64,000 nt of DNA from the NCBI GenBank assembly GCA_026004795.1, contig BPJV01000002.1:1-64000 (forward strand), in the 5' to 3' direction. Source of the DNA: Pirellulaceae bacterium. GTDB lineage: Bacteria > Planctomycetota > Planctomycetia > Pirellulales > Pirellulaceae. Positions 7,616-16,000 of this stretch are shown here, in pieces (the stretch's first letter is position 1; each line of letters opens with the position of its first letter). The position numbers and the translations under genes were made by a program. The notes under the pieces were generated by a model. It saw only the letters and a list, made by a program, of their open reading frames with translations, made no database searches and was not told the DNA's origin.

Positions 7616-8198
7616 AGTCGACCAGTGCCGGAAGCCGTAATTGCCCGTGGTATAACCGCCTTGGCCATTTCTGGCGCGCTCGCTCGAGGCAATGGCTTCC
7701 CGGCGGCCACGGGGAGGCTTGTGGGTAACAGCAGCTAGCAGGCGCTGCATGGAGGTCGCGTCATGGGTACTCTGCTGACACGTCCAGTAGTCCCCCGGTA
7801 GCAGCACACATCCTCGGTTCCCGCCACCCGCTCCGTCGGTTCACACGCCCTGCCGGTTCACACGCTTGGCCGGCACACAAGCTGGGCCAGTGCAACCGCT
7901 GGGCCGGTACACACGCTTGGCCGGCGGCGAAGGCCTCCTCTCCTTCAACTTGGGGACCTGCTACGGCTACATCGTCGGCGACGGTAGCGGCCCCTCAATG
8001 CTGCCTCAGCCATCACGGTCCTGTGCCTCATGGCGGCGAAACGACTGCAGATCGCTATCGGTAGAATGAGGGCGATCTGCTATATTCGGGAAAGTGGTAC
8101 GCCTGTCTGTGTGATCTGACGATCAATCCCTGAAGGATCTGGGTGATCTGGAGTCGTTGCGTTTTCACTCTACCCCGCCAGGAAAAGGAGTTCCCCCC
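7616..8198. other. Intergenic region with a 17-bp iteron-like array
   Basis: Apart from the 17-bp tandem repeats at 7835-7926 I see no gene, RNA or clear terminator here. Short ORFs crossing it are translations of the repeat. Confidence 0.6.
7835..7926. repeat. 17-bp tandem repeat, five units plus a partial
   Basis: Units start at 7835, 7852, 7869, 7886 and 7903, each 17 bases, with consensus GCCGGTNCACACGCTTG; a partial unit follows at 7920. A period not divisible by three and the intergenic position argue for a noncoding, possibly protein-binding (iteron-like) array. Confidence 0.8.
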
Positions 8199-9104
8199 AT
8201 GCGAGCCGCGAAGCCGTTAGCTGCTGCCGTCCCGCAGTCCCCGCCGGCAATTCCCAGTAGTCCACCATCCCCGGATTCTGCGGCTACACCGCTGAGCAAG
8301 ATCGGAGATGGGTTTCCCAAGATTCACTGCGTCAGCCAGATCGTCATCCCCGCTCGATTGCACTCATCGCGTCTCCCGAAAAAGCTGTTGTTACGTGAGA
8401 CCGGTAAAACCGTTTTGCAACACACCTTCGAAGCGGCACGACGGGCAAGCCTTCCAGAAGGAATCTTGGTCGCCGTGGACAGCGAAGAGTTGTTCTCCGA
8501 GGTGACGCGATTCGGAGGAACGGCGGTGATGACCGATCCGAATCTCCCCAGTGGTACCGATCGCGTGGCCGTAGTGGCCCAACAGCAGCCCGACATCGAT
8601 ATCTTTGTCAACGTGCAAGGCGATGAACCGGAAATCGATCCTGAAGCGGTCGATCTGGTCGTGACGCTGTTGGCCACCAACCCCACCGCGATGATCGCTA
8701 CGGTAGCCACGCCGATCCGAGAGGCTGCCCAATTGGACAACCCTGCCTGCGTGAAGGTGGTCATGGATCACCAAGGCAGGGCGTTGTACTTCAGCCGTAG
8801 CCCGATTCCGCATGCACGGAGTTGGCAAGCGGACATGCTGCATCGCGAGCCACCGCTTTTTTGGCAGCATCTGGGCATTTACGCCTATCGCCGTGAATTT
8901 CTTGTTCGACTAGGCGACATTCCCCCTAGCCCGCTGGAGCAGACCGAGCAGTTGGAACAATTGCGTTTTTTACAGGTCGGTGCAGAAATCGTCGTCGGGC
9001 GGATTGACGCCGCCCCCAAGGGAATCGATACTCCAGCCGACTACCGCGCGTTCGTCAGCCGTTACGTGCGCGAGCAGACGCGTGCGGTGGCCGCTAGAGC
9101 TTAA
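8199..9104 (+). CDS. kdsB: 3-deoxy-manno-octulosonate cytidylyltransferase (CMP-KDO synthetase)
   Basis: Activates KDO with CTP to CMP-KDO for lipid A inner-core assembly in the cytoplasm. The protein is 301 residues. Family motifs are IVIPARLHSSRLPKKLL (nucleotide-binding loop), SGTDRVA, NVQGDEPEI and YFSRSPIPHAR. The ATG at 8199 follows AAAAGGAG at eight bases. It gives a Pro/Ala/Ser-rich extension of about 45 residues before the catalytic domain that is not typical of KdsB (about 250 residues). An ATG at 8157 is also in frame but has no ribosome site. KdsB implies a Gram-negative type outer membrane with KDO-containing LPS. The MazG-like gene follows 53 bases downstream. Confidence 0.92.
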   Translation: MRAAKPLAAAVPQSPPAIPSSPPSPDSAATPLSKIGDGFPKIHCVSQIVIPARLHSSRLPKKLLLRETGKTVLQHTFEAARRASLPEGILVAVDSEELFSEVTRFGGTAVMTDPNLPSGTDRVAVVAQQQPDIDIFVNVQGDEPEIDPEAVDLVVTLLATNPTAMIATVATPIREAAQLDNPACVKVVMDHQGRALYFSRSPIPHARSWQADMLHREPPLFWQHLGIYAYRREFLVRLGDIPPSPLEQTEQLEQLRFLQVGAEIVVGRIDAAPKGIDTPADYRAFVSRYVREQTRAVAARA

Positions 9105-9157
9105 GAAAGCCGTCCTCGACAACTTTTCGAGCCGCGTACGTAGATGCTGGCCTTGCG

Positions 9158-9490
9158 ATGAACACCGATTCTGACAAGCCTTCGAGGGATGTCTCCTTGA
9201 CCGAATTCCAGGCGAAGATTCGGACGATGTACTACGACAAGGACGTGCAGCGAGGGATCGACGGTACTTTCATGTGGCTCATGGAGGAGATCGGTGAGCT
9301 GGCCACGGCGCTGCGGCAGGGCACGCCGGAGGAACAGGCCGCTGAATTCGCCGATGTTCTTGCTTGGCTGGCCACCATCGCCAATGTCGCCGGTATCGAT
9401 CTGGGGACGGCGATCCAAGCGAAGTACGGCGTCGGCTGTCCTGGCTGTGGACGTCTGGCGTGCACATGTCCCATGGAGGAAAAACCGTGA
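9158..9490 (+). CDS. MazG-like nucleotide pyrophosphohydrolase
   Basis: A 110-residue protein of the all-alpha NTP pyrophosphatase (MazG-like) superfamily. Metal-binding Glu/Asp residues are seen in MEEIGELATAL (E-x2-E) and EFADVLAWLATIAN (E-x2-D). Such enzymes hydrolyse noncanonical or excess NTPs to NMP and PPi. The C-terminal tail GCPGCGRLACTCPMEE has five cysteines and could bind a metal, an add-on I associate with planctomycete homologues. Its TGA (9488-9490) overlaps the GTG of the next gene (9487-9489), so the two are probably translated together. Confidence 0.85.
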   Translation: MNTDSDKPSRDVSLTEFQAKIRTMYYDKDVQRGIDGTFMWLMEEIGELATALRQGTPEEQAAEFADVLAWLATIANVAGIDLGTAIQAKYGVGCPGCGRLACTCPMEEKP

Positions 9491-10542
9491 ATGGCGGCTG
9501 GGGCGCTGGCAGCCACGGGCGGCACCTGGGGCGTAAAGCTGCCTGGAAGCTGTTTCGCGAGTTCATCTCTCCCGCCACGTTCCAGGAATTATTCGCTGCG
9601 CCCCCGCCACTACGGCTGGTCGTCGAACAGCAGCTCGGCAGCCTTGCTGACCGGGCGATCAAGCTGAAGCTGAAAACCGACGACGGGCAAAGCATCGAGT
9701 GCGTCGTCCTTCTGCCGACCGGCAAGCCGGGGCATCCTACCCGTCGAGCGACCGCCTGTGTCTCGAGTCAAATCGGTTGCGCGGTCGGTTGTCCCTTCTG
9801 CGCCACCGGCATGATGGGGTGGAAAGGCAACTTGAATGCCGATCAGATTTGGGAACAGGTCTATTGGGCGGGCCTGTTAGCGGCCCAGTCCGGTCGGCGG
9901 CTGCGCAATGTGGTGTTTATGGGGATGGGGGAACCGTTGCACAATCGGCAGCACGTGTTGGCTGCCATCGAACGACTGCTCGATGGTCGTCGTGGTTTCG
10001 GTTTGGCACCACGTCACATTACTCTATCTACTGTCGGAGTCCCCCGGGGAATGATCGAATTGGCCCAACGATTTCCTGGGGTACGCCAGGCCGTGAGCCT
10101 GCACGCAGCCATCCCTGAAATGCGCCGCCGGTTGGTGCCCAAAGCCGTAGGGGACTTGGAGACGTTGCGAGAGACAATCGCCCAAATCAATCGCTTGCAG
10201 GATCAAGCGACCGTGTGGCTCGAAATGGTTTTACTCGAGGGCATCAATGACGATGACCACCACGTCGACGCTTTGATTGCATTTTGTGCCGGCCTGCGCG
10301 TCAGCGTGAACCTCATTCCTTACAATACATTGCCTGGCCACGAGCTTTGGCAACCCACTCCGCAGCCGCGGCGCGAAGCGATCGCCAATCGCTTGCGGTC
10401 GGCGGGCATCCGCACCACGATACGGACATCGTTTGGCCGCGACCTACAAGCCGCCTGCGGTCAGCTGTCTGGCCTCCACGCCGCTTCGTCGCCACCATCT
10501 GCTAGCGCGCGTCCTGCCCATACCCTTCCTTGGCTGCCATAG
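9487..10542 (+). CDS. rlmN: RlmN-like radical SAM rRNA methyltransferase
   Basis: Radical SAM enzyme of the RlmN/Cfr family, which methylates C2 of adenosine in 23S rRNA (and in tRNA for some RlmN). The protein is 351 residues. The 4Fe-4S motif C-x3-C-x2-C is in IGCAVGCPFCATG, the GEPL motif in FMGMGEPLHN, and the methyl-carrying Cys near the end in DLQAACGQL. The GTG start overlaps the stop of the MazG-like gene and has GGAGG seven bases upstream; upstream in-frame ATGs give an unlikely extension. RlmN is favoured over Cfr, but the segment after the cluster (MMGWKGNLNADQIW) differs from the E. coli protein, so substrate position is not certain. Confidence 0.85.
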   Translation: MNGGWGAGSHGRHLGRKAAWKLFREFISPATFQELFAAPPPLRLVVEQQLGSLADRAIKLKLKTDDGQSIECVVLLPTGKPGHPTRRATACVSSQIGCAVGCPFCATGMMGWKGNLNADQIWEQVYWAGLLAAQSGRRLRNVVFMGMGEPLHNRQHVLAAIERLLDGRRGFGLAPRHITLSTVGVPRGMIELAQRFPGVRQAVSLHAAIPEMRRRLVPKAVGDLETLRETIAQINRLQDQATVWLEMVLLEGINDDDHHVDALIAFCAGLRVSVNLIPYNTLPGHELWQPTPQPRREAIANRLRSAGIRTTIRTSFGRDLQAACGQLSGLHAASSPPSASARPAHTLPWLP

Positions 10543-11092
10543 TCTGGGACACACCTGATTCGCGTCACACGTATTCGAGTTTTCCCTGCAGGGCCAATCA
10601 CCACCGCTTTTATTGCGATCGCGTCGCAGACTCATCACAAAACAGCGTCTGGAGGTTATGGCTTAGCGTGAAATCGCCGCCGTCCCCCTGAGCCAGACGG
10701 CACGGCGGGCCCTCACTTGCCCCTGTCGAAGTTGTCGCCCACCGCCCCCGTGACGCTATCGGGTATCGGGCCAGCGCCAATCGGCCTTCATCGTGCCCCT
10801 TTGCCTCGCTTCCGCGGCTCTTCCCGCTGCGCTGCTCGTTAGGTCCAGGTGGGCAGCCGTATCGCCACAGTAAAAAACCCAAAAAACATCATCGTGGCCT
10901 GTAAGGTTCTCTGAGTCCCCACGTCCTTCTAATAGTCGCCAAGACGTTCAATCGCGGCATGGAGGTTCCGGCCGCACGCCGCCGGCCAGTGAGATAATGG
11001 AAACAGCGCGACGAAGCGCTCGACGTCCCATCAATCAACAACGCGACCGAGTGAGTGTCCAAGAAACTAGAGTTTTAAAGAAGGAAAACACA
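10543..11092. other. Intergenic region, nothing recognised
   Basis: About 550 bases with only short, low-quality frames. No RNA gene or strong terminator was recognised. Confidence 0.5.
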
Positions 11093-11596
11093 ATGAAATG
11101 CACCGACGTTCTAACCGGTTGGGGATCTGTCCTTGCGACGTTGATTCTATCGGGACTGGCCGTAGGGCAGTCCTCGCAGGATCGCAGCTCGACGATGCCG
11201 AGGGCAACGAATTCAACAGCCATGAGTTCGGAAACTCCGCTATCCGGATCGGCGGCAGGCCAAACTGTGCGTGGCAAGGAGCCGCCCACGGCGGGAGGCG
11301 AATCAACCAGTGCAGTAGATCGTGGGCAAGAGCCGGAAACGAGCTTCCGACCACGCCTGCCCAAATACTATGCGCAGGTTGTCGATGACCAGCAGCGACA
11401 GGCAATATACGCGATACAGCGAGAGTACTACCCTCAAATCGCGGCGCTCTTGATCCAGCTACGGGAGCTCGAGGCAGCACAAAAACGAGAGATTGAGTCG
11501 ATACTCACTGACGCACAACGGGAGCGGCTTGCCACGCTGAAGCAGGTCCCACGGGATCGGGGCTCCGGGGCCAGCATGACGTTGGCGACCGAGTGA
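11093..11596 (+). CDS. Small exported hypothetical protein
   Basis: A 167-residue protein with a probable signal peptide (MKCTDVLTGWGSVLATLILS, then GLAVGQS). A Ser/Thr-rich disordered region (about 25-85) follows, then a helical C-terminal domain (DDQQRQAIYAIQREYYPQIA ... EIESILTDAQRERLATLKQV). Long charged helices ending in LTDAQRERL resemble the Spy/CpxP-like or Pirellulales 'LTXXQ' periplasmic proteins; I suggest this only from helix pattern. AAGGA lies just upstream of the ATG. A longer frame from 10997 is rejected because it lacks a ribosome site and puts charged residues before the signal. It stands alone, and the function is unknown. Confidence 0.65.
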   Translation: MKCTDVLTGWGSVLATLILSGLAVGQSSQDRSSTMPRATNSTAMSSETPLSGSAAGQTVRGKEPPTAGGESTSAVDRGQEPETSFRPRLPKYYAQVVDDQQRQAIYAIQREYYPQIAALLIQLRELEAAQKREIESILTDAQRERLATLKQVPRDRGSGASMTLATE

Positions 11597-12558
11597 GAGC
11601 CACGATCTGTGGCGTTCTCTCACAATCTGGCGGCAGGCCGTGATCGGACAGAAGCCCACTTTTTCGGAGGCATTGTGGAGGCAAGCTGCCTCCGCTAACG
11701 GCTCCGCCTTTTCCCGGAGCGCCATAAATCGCTGCGTGCTTCTGCCGTGGGGATTCTCCGGCCAACATGGTGCCTTCATGAGAAGCACTGCAGGCGATGG
11801 ATTTTGGCCAAGCTCAAGGACGACGAACTCAGAGACCACGATTTGCCCCAGCTCCGGATGCCCCAGGAGCGAAGGGTATCGTGGTCTCTCTTCTCAACCA
11901 CGGTCTTCCAACCGCTGGCGTCTCGGCATGCTCCGATTCCGATCGGTGGTTCACCTGCGAACAGTCGAGGGCAATCAGGGGTAGGTCACTTTCACGGAGA
12001 CCTTGGGACCGAACGGAGAGCGACGATCAGGGAAACAGGAAAAACTGCTTCAGCCCCATCCGTTTCCGATCAGGTGCTCCGCCCGAACCGACTGATGATG
12101 CCGCCATGGCAATCGGGCAACTAAGGAGAGATCCTCCAGCAAAACGGTGGGCGCAACTCTTCCGTCGACGAGGGATAGGGTTACCAACCCAGCGGGCCAT
12201 GGCGGAAGCCATGCATCAGGTCGGATTTCTTCGCTGTCGCTCGACATTAAGTCCGATGGGAACGCTCGCTAGTTAGAAAGCGAAAAGCCTTCACAGGTGA
12301 CCTCAGAGCCTCTTCGTTCGAACCCGCTCCTCAGGTCCTCGGCCAGCTCGGTTTCCCTCCGCGTGGGGCAAGACGGTCAACACGCCGCCCAGTCCGGACC
12401 AAGAATTCTCGCACTAAGTTCAAAGCACGGGTGGGAAGATATCGACCGGGCGATCAATGCGCCTTGTAGCCACAAAGGATGAAGCACTTCATCCAATAGC
12501 CACCGCTTGGCACCAACGACCGCGGAAGTGCGCCCTTGGTGCCGTGTAGAAAAAGCAG
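11597..12558. other. Intergenic region, nothing recognised
   Basis: Nearly 1 kb with overlapping short frames on both strands, none with a ribosome site plus recognisable protein. I looked for RNase P, tmRNA and SRP RNA signatures and saw none. Confidence 0.45.
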
Positions 12559-12632
12559 GGTGAGTGATGGGACTCGAACCCACGACAACTGGAGCCACAA
12601 TCCAGTGCTCTACCAACTGAGCTACACCCACC
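12559..12632 (-). tRNA. tRNA-His (anticodon GTG)
   Basis: The minus strand folds as a cloverleaf. The acceptor is GTGGGTG pairing with CACTCAC, with an extra G at the 5' end opposite discriminator C (the G-1:C73 pair diagnostic of tRNA-His). The D arm is AGCTCAGTTGGTAGAGC, the anticodon arm CTGGA-TTGTGGC-TCCAG, and the T arm GTGGG-TTCGAGT-CCCAT. CCA is not encoded. Confidence 0.95.
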
Positions 12633-13283
12633 ATATCAACCGTAGGGAAACTTGCCGACCGACATGGTTCCTCAAGTTCTACTGCGTGGCAGCCTAATCG
12701 ATCGACGCCACCGGCAACAAGACTCAAGTCTCTCCTTCTCAAACCCAACTAAACCTTGACTTCAAACTTCGATGTCCAAGGTTGGTTGCTCCGCGGCATC
12801 GAGTCGCAGACTGTTCAAGGCTTTCGAACCGCTCCAGCCTGCAGTCGAAGTCGTGGGAGAGGATTCGCCACCTGGGGCAACCGTCTTAGTTCGGCCAACT
12901 TCGTTCCCAACGTTGAGCGAGATTTTAGAGGCAGAGCCCTGCACCGTCAATCCGCTACCTGCCATCGCTTTGTCGAGGGGACGTGAAGGTGAGGGCATCC
13001 TGACTACAGGAGACGCCCCCTCTTCTCTGGATCGCTAAGGTTAGTTGTGCTACAACGCTACGACGATGCGAGTTATTCTTCGACCGATGCGGGAATCAAC
13101 TAGCCAATGCCCACGCGCGAGGACGAGCGCTAATCCGCGGCGATGGAAATTGGGAGTACTGCGCGGAAGCCAAGTGGGCAGTTTCCCACGGCGGCCGTAA
13201 CGTCGCCCTGGTGATCGTCTCCGATTTCGCTCGAGTATTGATGGTAGGCGAACTCGAAGGAAACCCTTTTTGCGGCTTGCTCT
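12633..13283. other. Intergenic region, nothing recognised
   Basis: About 650 bases between tRNA-His and the dehydrogenase gene. Only short overlapping frames of poor quality are present. Confidence 0.45.
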
Positions 13284-14270
13284 ATGACAGCCTCTACAGA
13301 ACAGCTCGGCACGCCGAACAATCCTCCCGTGCGACGCGTCGGTGTGCTCGGCGCCGGGTGGATAGGGCGTCAAATCGCCGCTCGTTGCGCCCTGTTTGGT
13401 TTGCAGGTGACGCTGTTCGATGCTAACACCGAAGCGTTGACGGCAGCGAGGCAATGGATAGACACCGTGAGCGAGAACGAGTGGGCGAAGCTAGGAATCG
13501 AAGTTCCTCAGCAATTCTACGACGCGTGGAAAGAACGGATCGCTTTCTCGTCGACCTCCGAGAGTGAAGCTGATGACCTCCGCGACAAGGTTGCTCAAGA
13601 GCTGGACCTGGTCATCGAATGCGTGCCCGAACAGATCGCCATCAAGCGGCGGGTACTGCGGCAATGGAGTCGTCGGTTGCCGCCACGATGCATTTTGACT
13701 TCCAACAGCTCCTATTTTACTCCGTCGGTATTGGAGCGCTTCGTGGAACACCCCCAACGCTTCGCTCACCTTCATTTCCATGCGCCCGTGCTCCGAGACT
13801 CGGCTTGTGACATCGTCCGCGGCAACCACACTTTGCCGGAAATCGTCGCTCATCTCGTCCAGTTTTGTCGGGAGATTCGTCAGGAACCGATCGTCCTTCA
13901 CCGCGAACATCCCGGTTACCTTTTCAACTGGATGCTACAAGCCATGCTGAAAGCGGCCCTGGAACTGCACCTCCGCGGCGTCGCTGACATTGCGCAGATA
14001 GACGCTGCATGGCGTGCCGTTTCGGGCATGCCGGTTGGCCCGTTTCAAATCATGGATCAGATTGGATTGGACGTCGTCGAACATTCCTTAGCCAACGCCA
14101 GGTGGAGCGATTTGGAGCCGATATCTACAGAATCCTTGCGTCGTTTGCTGGAAAGTTATACGAACCACGGACGCCTAGGAGTCAAAGCCGGCAGCGGTTT
14201 CTACGAGTATCATTCCGGCGAGACGCAGGCACAAAGGGATCCACCTGCCTCTCCGCCGTCGACGACATGA
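13284..14270 (+). CDS. 3-hydroxyacyl-CoA dehydrogenase family protein
   Basis: A 328-residue NAD-dependent dehydrogenase of the 3-hydroxyacyl-CoA/L-gulonate/carnitine dehydrogenase group. The N-terminal Rossmann motif is VGVLGAGWIGRQIAARCALF (GxGxxG), followed by the acidic residue in LFDANTEAL. The middle has DLVIECVPEQIAIKRRVL and TSNSSYFTPSVL, matching the substrate-loop 'E-x-V-E' and 'TSS' regions. The C-terminal helical domain contains HPGYLFNWMLQAMLKAALEL and GPFQIMDQIGLDVV. The substrate cannot be fixed: 3-hydroxybutyryl-CoA, L-gulonate and carnitine dehydrogenases share these motifs. It stands alone with no beta-oxidation genes nearby. ATG 13284 has no strong ribosome site but matches the expected N-terminus. 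Confidence 0.82.
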   Translation: MTASTEQLGTPNNPPVRRVGVLGAGWIGRQIAARCALFGLQVTLFDANTEALTAARQWIDTVSENEWAKLGIEVPQQFYDAWKERIAFSSTSESEADDLRDKVAQELDLVIECVPEQIAIKRRVLRQWSRRLPPRCILTSNSSYFTPSVLERFVEHPQRFAHLHFHAPVLRDSACDIVRGNHTLPEIVAHLVQFCREIRQEPIVLHREHPGYLFNWMLQAMLKAALELHLRGVADIAQIDAAWRAVSGMPVGPFQIMDQIGLDVVEHSLANARWSDLEPISTESLRRLLESYTNHGRLGVKAGSGFYEYHSGETQAQRDPPASPPSTT

Positions 14271-14345
14271 ACTTACGTCTACTAGTGGCCGGTCTCCCTG
14301 ACGGCCATACCGCGGAGCTGTGACTTGAGCTGGGTTGAGCCCCTT

Positions 14346-14816
14346 TCACTCCGCAGGGGCTTCCTCTTCGGGATAAACCCACAGTTCCCCTTTCTCCACA
14401 TTGAACCGATAGACGATTCCTGGGGGCAGCTCGGGCAATTGCAAGCGATTGGCACGGACGATCTTCTCCATGAACTCCCCGTGCGATCGTGGCAAGCGGC
14501 CCTCAGTCGCTTGGAACAACTGCAGCGCTTGGGGAATTTGAATCTCGAATACCGCTCGCTGCTGAAAATTTCGCAACTGAGCAACGGGACCGCTAATTAT
14601 TTTCTGCGCCTCGGTATGATCCGCCAGCCGTTGTCCTCCCATACCAACTCCCGCCACGGCTTTTTGGGCTGTTTGCAGCGGCGCCGAGGACGACTTAGCC
14701 TGCGTCGGTTCCTGGCTAACTTCCGCGCGGAATTCCTCTTGGTCGGTAGGCTGGCACCCCATGACAATCGTCACGGCAATTACCCCGATCCAACGCCAAC
14801 AAAAGTTAAGATTCAT
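14346..14816 (-). CDS. Putative lipoprotein, conserved hypothetical
   Basis: A 156-residue protein with an N-terminal hydrophobic segment and lipobox (WIGVIAVTIVMGCQPTDQEE; the Cys is near residue 21), so probably lipid-anchored in the periplasm. The mature part has a linker rich in Gln, Ser and Ala and a compact C-terminal region (QIPQALQLFQATEGRLPRSH ... LPELPPGIVYRFNVEKGELW). I know similar small proteins as hypotheticals in planctomycetes but no function. It is the last gene after MurB-like and FtsQ-like genes on the same strand, with a 145-base gap, so it may belong to that envelope cluster. A start at 15053 is possible in the same frame but would bury the lipobox. Confidence 0.65.
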   Translation of the reverse strand: MNLNFCWRWIGVIAVTIVMGCQPTDQEEFRAEVSQEPTQAKSSSAPLQTAQKAVAGVGMGGQRLADHTEAQKIISGPVAQLRNFQQRAVFEIQIPQALQLFQATEGRLPRSHGEFMEKIVRANRLQLPELPPGIVYRFNVEKGELWVYPEEEAPAE

Positions 14817-14961
14817 CCTCTGCCTCCCCATTGGTTTCGGTTGCGGCTTGGGGCCTCTCGCCTCATGGACCGATTCGTTGCTACTGGAAACGACTCGAAC
14901 CGCAGGACCATTGTAGCGAACCACGCGGAGACTGGGGTACGAGGGCGTCACCGGTGATCGA

Positions 14962-15861
14962 CTATTTCGACGGTGCAGCCACCGGTTTGGAGCTGGCGAG
15001 CGACCGGAGATCGATCGTCGCGGCTGACGTTGCGTCGCCCTGGAGGTGGGCAATCATCATTTCACGTTTTTGGGATGGCGTTGGTTCAATGGCCAGGTCA
15101 CTGCTTGGGGGCTCCCCCCAGATGATTCGGCGCTCGGTATCGGTGACGACGATCAGCGTCCAGGGGCGCGCTCCCGTAGCACGCCGCGGTGATGGTTCGA
15201 TCCATATTTCCTTCAGTCCCAGCCGTTGGCGATCGGCCTCCAAGTAGCGACACAGTTCAACTGCATCCACAATCCTAGGATCGCCGAACGGCATGCCAAT
15301 ATCCCCAGAAGGTCGGGCACCATCGGCAAAGATCAGAAAAAAATCAAACACTTTTCTGCCGTCGAAGTCGCGCGTGGGTAAGACGATCGCCTCGTCATCG
15401 ACTGGAAAGAAACCGGCTGGAGTCGTCGCCCCGGAAGGATCGGTTGCCGGCGCGTAATAAACCATCGCTAGTGGCCGACGATAGACTAAATCCACACGGA
15501 CCTTGCCGCCTGCTTCCTTGGTCACCCGCGCCGCCGATTTGACCCATTGATGGGCTTCGAAAGCCTGCGCAATGGACGCTGCTGCCGTGGGATCGAGCAG
15601 CGACAGTCGATCAAGACGGGCTTGAGTAAAAACCTCTTGAGCGACATCGCCACCCACCCATTCCGGTTGCGGCGTAACGGCCAAATTCTCCAGCTTGAGC
15701 GAGTACAGGGCTCGATCCAGATGCACGGCGCCGTAGCTATACCATCCCCAGTAGCCAAGGACGGTCAGTGGGATCACCGCAAACAGAAAGCCTGCCCCGG
15801 GAACCTTCTGCAACCTCGCCCACCAGCGCTGCCGCGCGTCGTCTTTTGTCGCAGTATTCAT
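14962..15861 (-). CDS. FtsQ-like cell-division/POTRA-domain membrane protein
   Basis: A 299-residue protein with one N-terminal transmembrane helix (GAGFLFAVIPLTVLGYWGWY, about 21-40) after a short basic cytoplasmic tail. Downstream is a POTRA-like region: SLLDPTAAASIAQAFEAHQW, then VKSAARVTKEAGGKVRVDLV and YRRPLAMVYY. This matches FtsQ order (single TM, POTRA with 'W-V..A.V......V.V.ERRPLA', then a beta domain). In other bacteria FtsQ bridges FtsB/FtsL at the septum. The neighbour upstream is the MurB-like gene, the usual dcw-cluster partner. Planctomycetes generally lack FtsZ, so its role here is open. Confident as a POTRA/FtsQ-type protein, less so on function. Confidence 0.7.
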   Translation of the reverse strand: MNTATKDDARQRWWARLQKVPGAGFLFAVIPLTVLGYWGWYSYGAVHLDRALYSLKLENLAVTPQPEWVGGDVAQEVFTQARLDRLSLLDPTAAASIAQAFEAHQWVKSAARVTKEAGGKVRVDLVYRRPLAMVYYAPATDPSGATTPAGFFPVDDEAIVLPTRDFDGRKVFDFFLIFADGARPSGDIGMPFGDPRIVDAVELCRYLEADRQRLGLKEIWIEPSPRRATGARPWTLIVVTDTERRIIWGEPPSSDLAIEPTPSQKREMMIAHLQGDATSAATIDLRSLASSKPVAAPSK

Positions 15862-16000
15862 CCAGGCTACATCCTTGACCTCGGCAAACTGTCGAGCAAT
15901 CCCACTTCTGCCGCACTGAATAAGGCGGGTTTGCCTTCGATCCCTCCGTCAACGGTCGGGGCCAGGCGGTGCACTCAGTGCAGCGACGCTACCTCAATAT

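Noticed and set aside
11797-12276. 159-codon plus-strand frame
   Set aside because: No signal, domain or ribosome site; composition is that of random GC-rich sequence.
12377-12748. Minus-strand ORF containing GVAQLVEHWIVAPVVVGSSP
   Set aside because: This is the typical translation across tRNA-His (12559-12632), not a protein gene.
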